In this document: positions 59,900 through 64,000 of the stretch, in pieces | Position numbering within the stretch: the stretch's first letter is position 1 | Layout: each line of letters opens with the position of its first letter | Assembly (NCBI RefSeq): GCF_000384235.1 | Contig: NZ_KB913033.1 | Span: 1,371,164 to 1,435,163, forward strand | Reading direction: 5' to 3' | Length of the DNA stretch: 64,000 nucleotides | Source of the DNA: Hydrogenovibrio halophilus DSM 15072 | GTDB lineage: Bacteria > Pseudomonadota > Gammaproteobacteria > Thiomicrospirales > Thiomicrospiraceae | The notes under the pieces: generated by a model | The model's input: the letters and a program-made list of their open reading frames with translations, nothing else | Databases searched by the model: none | What the model was told of the DNA's origin: nothing | Translations under genes and position numbers: made by a program

Positions 59900-61333
59900 A
59901 TGTCAGCATTGATCGATCCCAGTATTTTTCGCACCTACGACATTCGCGGCGTGGTGGACCAGACCCTGACCGAAACCGCTGTTTCGGCCATTGCCCGGGC
60001 GTTTGCCCAGTCTTTGCGCGAGTCGGGCGAAACCCATGTGGTGGTGGGGCGAGACGGGCGTTTGTCCGGCCCGCGCTTTGCCCGATTGATGATCGAAGGC
60101 CTTTCCGGTGAAGGCCTGGCGGTGATTGACCTGGGCGAAGTGACCACGTCCATGGTGTATTTTGCGCGTGAGATCCTGCCCAACGTCCGGTCCTGCATCG
60201 CGATCACCGGCTCGCACAACCCGCCGGACTACAACGGCATCAAGTTGGTGGCCGGTGGGGTCACGCTTTATGGTGAGCACATTCAGGCCATTCGCCAGCG
60301 CATTGAAACCAACGCACAAACCGCTGACTCCACACAAATCACCAGGCCTGGTCAAAAAGCCATGACGCCCGGCCCGGTGCAGTCGCTGGACATTTTCCCG
60401 GCTTACTGCCAGCGCATTGTCGATGACGTGGCGCTGAACCGGCCTTTGAAAGTGGTGTTGGATGCGGGCAATGGCGTGGCCGGGCGCTTTGCGCCTGTGG
60501 TGTTTCGGGCATTGGGCTGTGAGGTCGTGGAACTGTTTTGTGACGTGGACGGGCGCTTTCCCAATCATCACCCCGATCCGGCCAAGGCCGCGAATCTGGC
60601 CGATCTGGCCAGGGCCGTGGTGGCGCAAAAGGCCGATCTGGGTCTGGCGTTTGATGGCGATGGTGACCGTTGTGGCGTGGTCGATGACACCGGGCAATCG
60701 CTTTACGCCGACCGCCAGCTGATGTTGTACGCCCGCGATGTGCTGACGCGCCAGCCGGGTGCAGAAATTTTATACGACATCAAGTGTTCGGCTCTGGTGG
60801 CGCGCGACATCGAAGCCCACGGCGGCCGGGCCACCATGTGGAAAACCGGGCACTCCTATATGAAAGCGAAAATGAAAGCCAGTGGCGCGGCGCTGGGCGG
60901 CGAGGTGTCGGGGCACATGTTTTTCAAGGAGCGCTGGTACGGGTTTGACGACGGCATCTACACCGCCGCGCGCATGGCTGAGATTGTGGCCGCTCAGAAG
61001 CGGACGGCGGCCGAGTTGTTTGCCACCTTGCCCGATGCCTGCAATACCCCGGAAATCGATCTGCCGTTTGCCGAAGGCGAGCATTATAGCTTTATGGACA
61101 AGGTTCGCGAGACCGCCGGGCGCAGCGACTGGCTGAGCGGTGCCAGCCTGTTTACGCTCGATGGCATTCGCGCCGACTTTGACGACGGCTGGGGGCTGAT
61201 CCGGCCGTCCAACACCGCGCCTTTGATCACCCTGCGCTTTGAAGGCGACACCCCGCAGGCGCTGGCGCGCATTCAAGCCCGTTTTCGCGGCCTGATCCAG
61301 CAGGTGGATCCCGCCTTGATGCTGCCTTTCTGA
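59900..61333 (+). CDS. algC: Phosphomannomutase/phosphoglucomutase
   Basis: This 477-residue enzyme interconverts hexose 1- and 6-phosphates for LPS and polysaccharide precursors. Motifs are FRTYDIRGVVDQ, the phosphoserine loop ITGSHNPPDYNGIK, metal loop FDGDGDRCGVVD, sugar loop GGEVSGHMFFKER and the phosphate-binding RPSNTAPLITLRFE. The ATG at 59900 is chosen because the longer frame overlaps dut. A palindrome copy encodes ITRPGQK in the linker after the first domain. Confidence 0.95.
   Translation: MSALIDPSIFRTYDIRGVVDQTLTETAVSAIARAFAQSLRESGETHVVVGRDGRLSGPRFARLMIEGLSGEGLAVIDLGEVTTSMVYFAREILPNVRSCIAITGSHNPPDYNGIKLVAGGVTLYGEHIQAIRQRIETNAQTADSTQITRPGQKAMTPGPVQSLDIFPAYCQRIVDDVALNRPLKVVLDAGNGVAGRFAPVVFRALGCEVVELFCDVDGRFPNHHPDPAKAANLADLARAVVAQKADLGLAFDGDGDRCGVVDDTGQSLYADRQLMLYARDVLTRQPGAEILYDIKCSALVARDIEAHGGRATMWKTGHSYMKAKMKASGAALGGEVSGHMFFKERWYGFDDGIYTAARMAEIVAAQKRTAAELFATLPDACNTPEIDLPFAEGEHYSFMDKVRETAGRSDWLSGASLFTLDGIRADFDDGWGLIRPSNTAPLITLRFEGDTPQALARIQARFRGLIQQVDPALMLPF
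60341..60352. repeat. ACCAGGCCTGGT palindrome inside algC
   Basis: An exact copy read as Thr-Arg-Pro-Gly-Gln, a third reading frame, in a linker. The flanks are ACAAATC and CAAAAAGCC. Confidence 0.95.
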
Positions 61334-61439
61334 CTTTTCATGGTCCGGCGATCCGGCAAAACGTCCCAATGCCTTCACTGCGGTTGTGTCAGGATGCGTC
61401 AATGATATAATTGTCAAAAAAACGTGAGCACAAGCAACC

Positions 61440-62258
61440 ATGGAACAACAACTCCGCGCCGCCCTGAACGCCATCAAAGGCGTCAAAATCCCCGATCTGC
61501 CCAAGGAAATCCTGGAACTCGACGAAGCACTTTCCAGCAAATTCCCCAACAATCAGGTCATTACCGACATCATTAAAAGCAATACCAAACTGTCCGGCGA
61601 AGTTCTGCGCATTGTCAATTCGCCGGTAATCAAGGTAAAAGCGGAAGTCAAAACCATTCGCGATGCGGTGGATGCTCTGGGGCACAACAATCTGAAAAAT
61701 CTGGTGCTGGCCTCGGCCATGAAAAATATTTTCAACAAGCGCGAGGTCAATGAAATCATTGAGCACTCTAAAGATGTGGCCTACTGCTGTGCCGAACTCT
61801 CTGATTATGTGCATGGTGTAAGCCGTGATCAGGCCTATCTGACCGGGTTGTTTCACAATGCCGGTGCATTGCTGCTGGCAACCAAAGACCCGGAGCATTA
61901 TGTAAAACTTTTCAGCCAGTTGAACACACATCCCGTGACGGCCATGGAAAAGGAATTGAAAGCGTACGGTGCCAATCACACCTTTATTGGCATTTTGATG
62001 GGGCAGAAGTGGAAGTTGAATGTGAACGTGCTCAATACCATCATGACTCATCACAATCCCATTGACAGCATTCGAAACGAACAGGTCAGAACCCTGGTGG
62101 CCATGATCAAAGTCGCCAATGTGGTTGTCAACGAAATCTCTTTTGGCAGTTTTATGGCGCAGGAAGCGAAAGACGAGCTGAAAGAGGGCCGGGAGGAACT
62201 GATGCTTGATTCGGACCAGATCAATGATGTCCGCAATGCACTGGCCACCTTCGGTTGA
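61440..62258 (+). CDS. HDOD-domain signalling protein
   Basis: This 272-residue soluble protein is a stand-alone HDOD domain: LPKEILELDEALSSKFPNNQVITDIIKSNTKLSGEVLRIVNSP, AVDALGHNNLKNLVLASAM and YLTGLFHNAGALLLA. The HD catalytic residues of true HD-GYP phosphodiesterases are replaced, as is usual for HDOD, so it is more likely a regulatory adaptor. It sits between algC and argB, which are adjacent in Pseudomonas. Confidence 0.88.
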   Translation: MEQQLRAALNAIKGVKIPDLPKEILELDEALSSKFPNNQVITDIIKSNTKLSGEVLRIVNSPVIKVKAEVKTIRDAVDALGHNNLKNLVLASAMKNIFNKREVNEIIEHSKDVAYCCAELSDYVHGVSRDQAYLTGLFHNAGALLLATKDPEHYVKLFSQLNTHPVTAMEKELKAYGANHTFIGILMGQKWKLNVNVLNTIMTHHNPIDSIRNEQVRTLVAMIKVANVVVNEISFGSFMAQEAKDELKEGREELMLDSDQINDVRNALATFG

Positions 62259-62291
62259 GCGGGGGGCTCGCAACCAGTCAGTCAGACGCGG

Positions 62292-62313
62292 TTTTCACCA
62301 GGCCTGGTGAAAA
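62292..62313. repeat. 22-base palindrome with ACCAGGCCTGGT core
   Basis: The core at 62297-62308 is extended symmetrically by TTTTC and GAAAA. It lies between the HDOD gene and the microprotein gene on the minus strand. Confidence 0.97.
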
Positions 62314-62314
62314 G

Positions 62315-62413
62315 TCAGTGTTTCGAGTCTTTGCGGTCGGTGTTTTTGAGTGCAATGAGCGCCAAGGTGCCAAAAAAGATGCCAGCGGCCAGAATAAGAA
62401 AAATTTCACCCAT
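62315..62413 (-). CDS. Single-helix membrane microprotein, 32 residues, function unknown
   Basis: The frame MGEIFLILAAGIFFGTLALIAL plus the tail KNTDRKDSKH makes one membrane helix with a positive tail. AAGGAG lies eight bases upstream of the ATG. No homologue is recognised. The frame begins two codons after another ATG (MTMGE), which is closer to the ribosome-binding site. It ends one base from the palindrome at 62292-62313. Confidence 0.55.
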   Translation of the reverse strand: MGEIFLILAAGIFFGTLALIALKNTDRKDSKH

Positions 62414-62432
62414 GGTCATAACTCCTTATGTC

Positions 62433-62660
62433 GTCATTCCTGCGAAAGCAGGAATCCTTCAAATTTTACCCAACCAACTTGAATTCAGGCAAAAATAACG
62501 TAAAACAAAATAGAGGCAGCAAGGTAAGTTTGATTCTGCTCAGCTAAACCACCCATGTCATCCCGACCGAAGCGGAGGGATCTTTTCGACCCGGCGCTAC
62601 CTTGAAAATACCCTTCGGCTTCGCTCAGGGAACCGTCATTTCTGCGAAAGCTGGAATCTC
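62433..62660. repeat. Cluster of REP-like GCGAAAGC and GAAGC repeats upstream of argB
   Basis: ATTCCTGC-GAAA-GCAGGAAT (62436-62455) forms a stem-loop. Related units follow: ATCCCGACCGAAGCGGAGGGAT (near 62560-62582), CCCTTCGGCTTCGCTCAGGG (62611-62630) and a degenerate CATTTCTGCGAAAGCTGGAATC (62636-62657). Such short extragenic palindromes are frequent in proteobacterial intergenic DNA. Confidence 0.75.
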
Positions 62661-62747
62661 TCAATGAGAGTTTCAATGGATCAAAACGCATTCCCGCCCA
62701 CTTCATGCTAAAATTCAGCAAATATTTACCCAGCATTTTTACTTTGA

Positions 62748-63671
<924 letters not shown>

Positions 63672-63696
63672 AAAAGGCGTCAGTTAGCAAAGAAGC

Positions 63697-63807
63697 GTTG
63701 TCACCCTGAGCGAAGCCGAAGGGTCTTGATCAGAGTGGCAAAGTCATTCCCGCAAAAGCAAGAATCTCCCAACCCCCCACACGTCAATCCTGCGAAAGCA
63801 GGAATCT
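63697..63807. repeat. Cluster of REP-like repeats downstream of argB
   Basis: CACCCTGAGCGAAGCCGAAGGGT (near 63700-63723), CATTCCCGCAAAAGCAAGAATC (near 63746-63767) and CAATCCTGCGAAAGCAGGAATC (near 63783-63804) are members of the same families as those upstream of argB. Confidence 0.72.
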
Positions 63808-63835
63808 TTCAAAGGATGGCAAAGGCTCAAACAGC

Positions 63836-63931
63836 CTAGTCCTGTGACAGTACCTCGATCATATAAAAGAGCAATACAGCCGTGGCAATGGCAAGGCCCC
63901 AAATAGCGATTTCTGCGAGAGTGACATCCAT
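63836..63931 (-). CDS. Possible single-helix microprotein, 31 residues
   Basis: The frame reads MDVTLAEIAIWGLAIATAVL then LFYMIEVLSQD, one membrane helix with a short acidic tail. No good ribosome-binding site precedes the ATG. The high hydrophobicity is the main support. Confidence 0.35.
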   Translation of the reverse strand: MDVTLAEIAIWGLAIATAVLLFYMIEVLSQD

Positions 63932-63994
63932 GTAATGGTCTAATAAAGTTGGAAGTTGTGATAGCCTTCCCAAACTGTTATTCAGGAGACCACA

Positions 63995-64000
63995 ATGTCA
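63995..64000 (+). CDS. Possible start of the next gene, cut by the window edge
   Basis: CAGGAGACCACA precedes an ATG whose second codon is TCA. Only two codons are visible, so nothing can be said about the product. Confidence 0.35.

Overview
The window reads as a contiguous piece of a gammaproteobacterial chromosome. It has the Pseudomonas-like orders hemA/TPR-lipoprotein/tRNA-Gln/prs/rplY/pth/ychF/tRNA-Met, dut/algC/argB, hisBHAFE/tatABC and ccoNOQP/ccoGHIS, plus parE and parC, gltBD and a bioBFHC operon. A complete cbb3 oxidase cluster and two copper-type P1B ATPases suggest a microaerobic or respiratory lifestyle. A sulfur-oxidiser of the Thiomicrospira type would fit, but that is inference and no marker here proves it.

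Layout: 1-2240 glyS end, gmhB and plsC. 2247-4552 a MotA-like gene followed by two MotB-like genes. 4955-6359 ung and pdxH (minus). 6590-12575 parE, a short MscS-type channel, two PilZ proteins, a CopZ-like protein and parC. 12833-14448 motA/motB. 14458-18681 hemA-prfA-prmC-moeB/hesA (minus). 19198-25068 TPR lipoprotein, tRNA-Gln, prs, rplY, pth, ychF, tRNA-Met. 25297-29592 a DUF302 protein, a CopB-type ATPase, a DUF465 protein and two small proteins of unknown function. 29840-33816 bioBFHC (minus). 34146-37479 comF, a zinc peptidase and a DUF255 thioredoxin-like protein. 37514-43015 hisBHAFE-hit-tatABC (minus). 43639-52415 ccoNOQP and ccoGHIS. 52494-58401 gltBD (minus). 58619-59237 a RelE/StbE-type toxin-antitoxin pair. 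59398-63671 dut, algC, an HDOD protein and argB.

Two dispersed repeat families stand out. The first is a short perfect palindrome, ACCAGGCCTGGT, usually set in symmetric A/T-rich flanks. There are 18 copies with an intact CCAGGCCTGG core plus one degenerate copy. They lie both between and inside genes, and five of the eight intragenic copies encode Gln-Ala-Trp. A uniform random model predicts about 0.06 copies of the 10-bp core in 64 kb. This is the best candidate for an undescribed genome-wide signal (uptake sequence, nucleoid or segregation site, or HIP1-like element). The second is a 160-170 bp non-coding element with terminal inverted repeats flanked by TA, present four times. Two copies in opposite orientation bracket the biotin operon.

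Other points of interest: one of the two MotB-like proteins has Gly where the ion-binding Asp should be; CcoO carries a roughly 55-residue insertion; lolB and ispE are absent from their usual place upstream of tRNA-Gln; and several membrane proteins of 31-57 residues are encoded in gaps.
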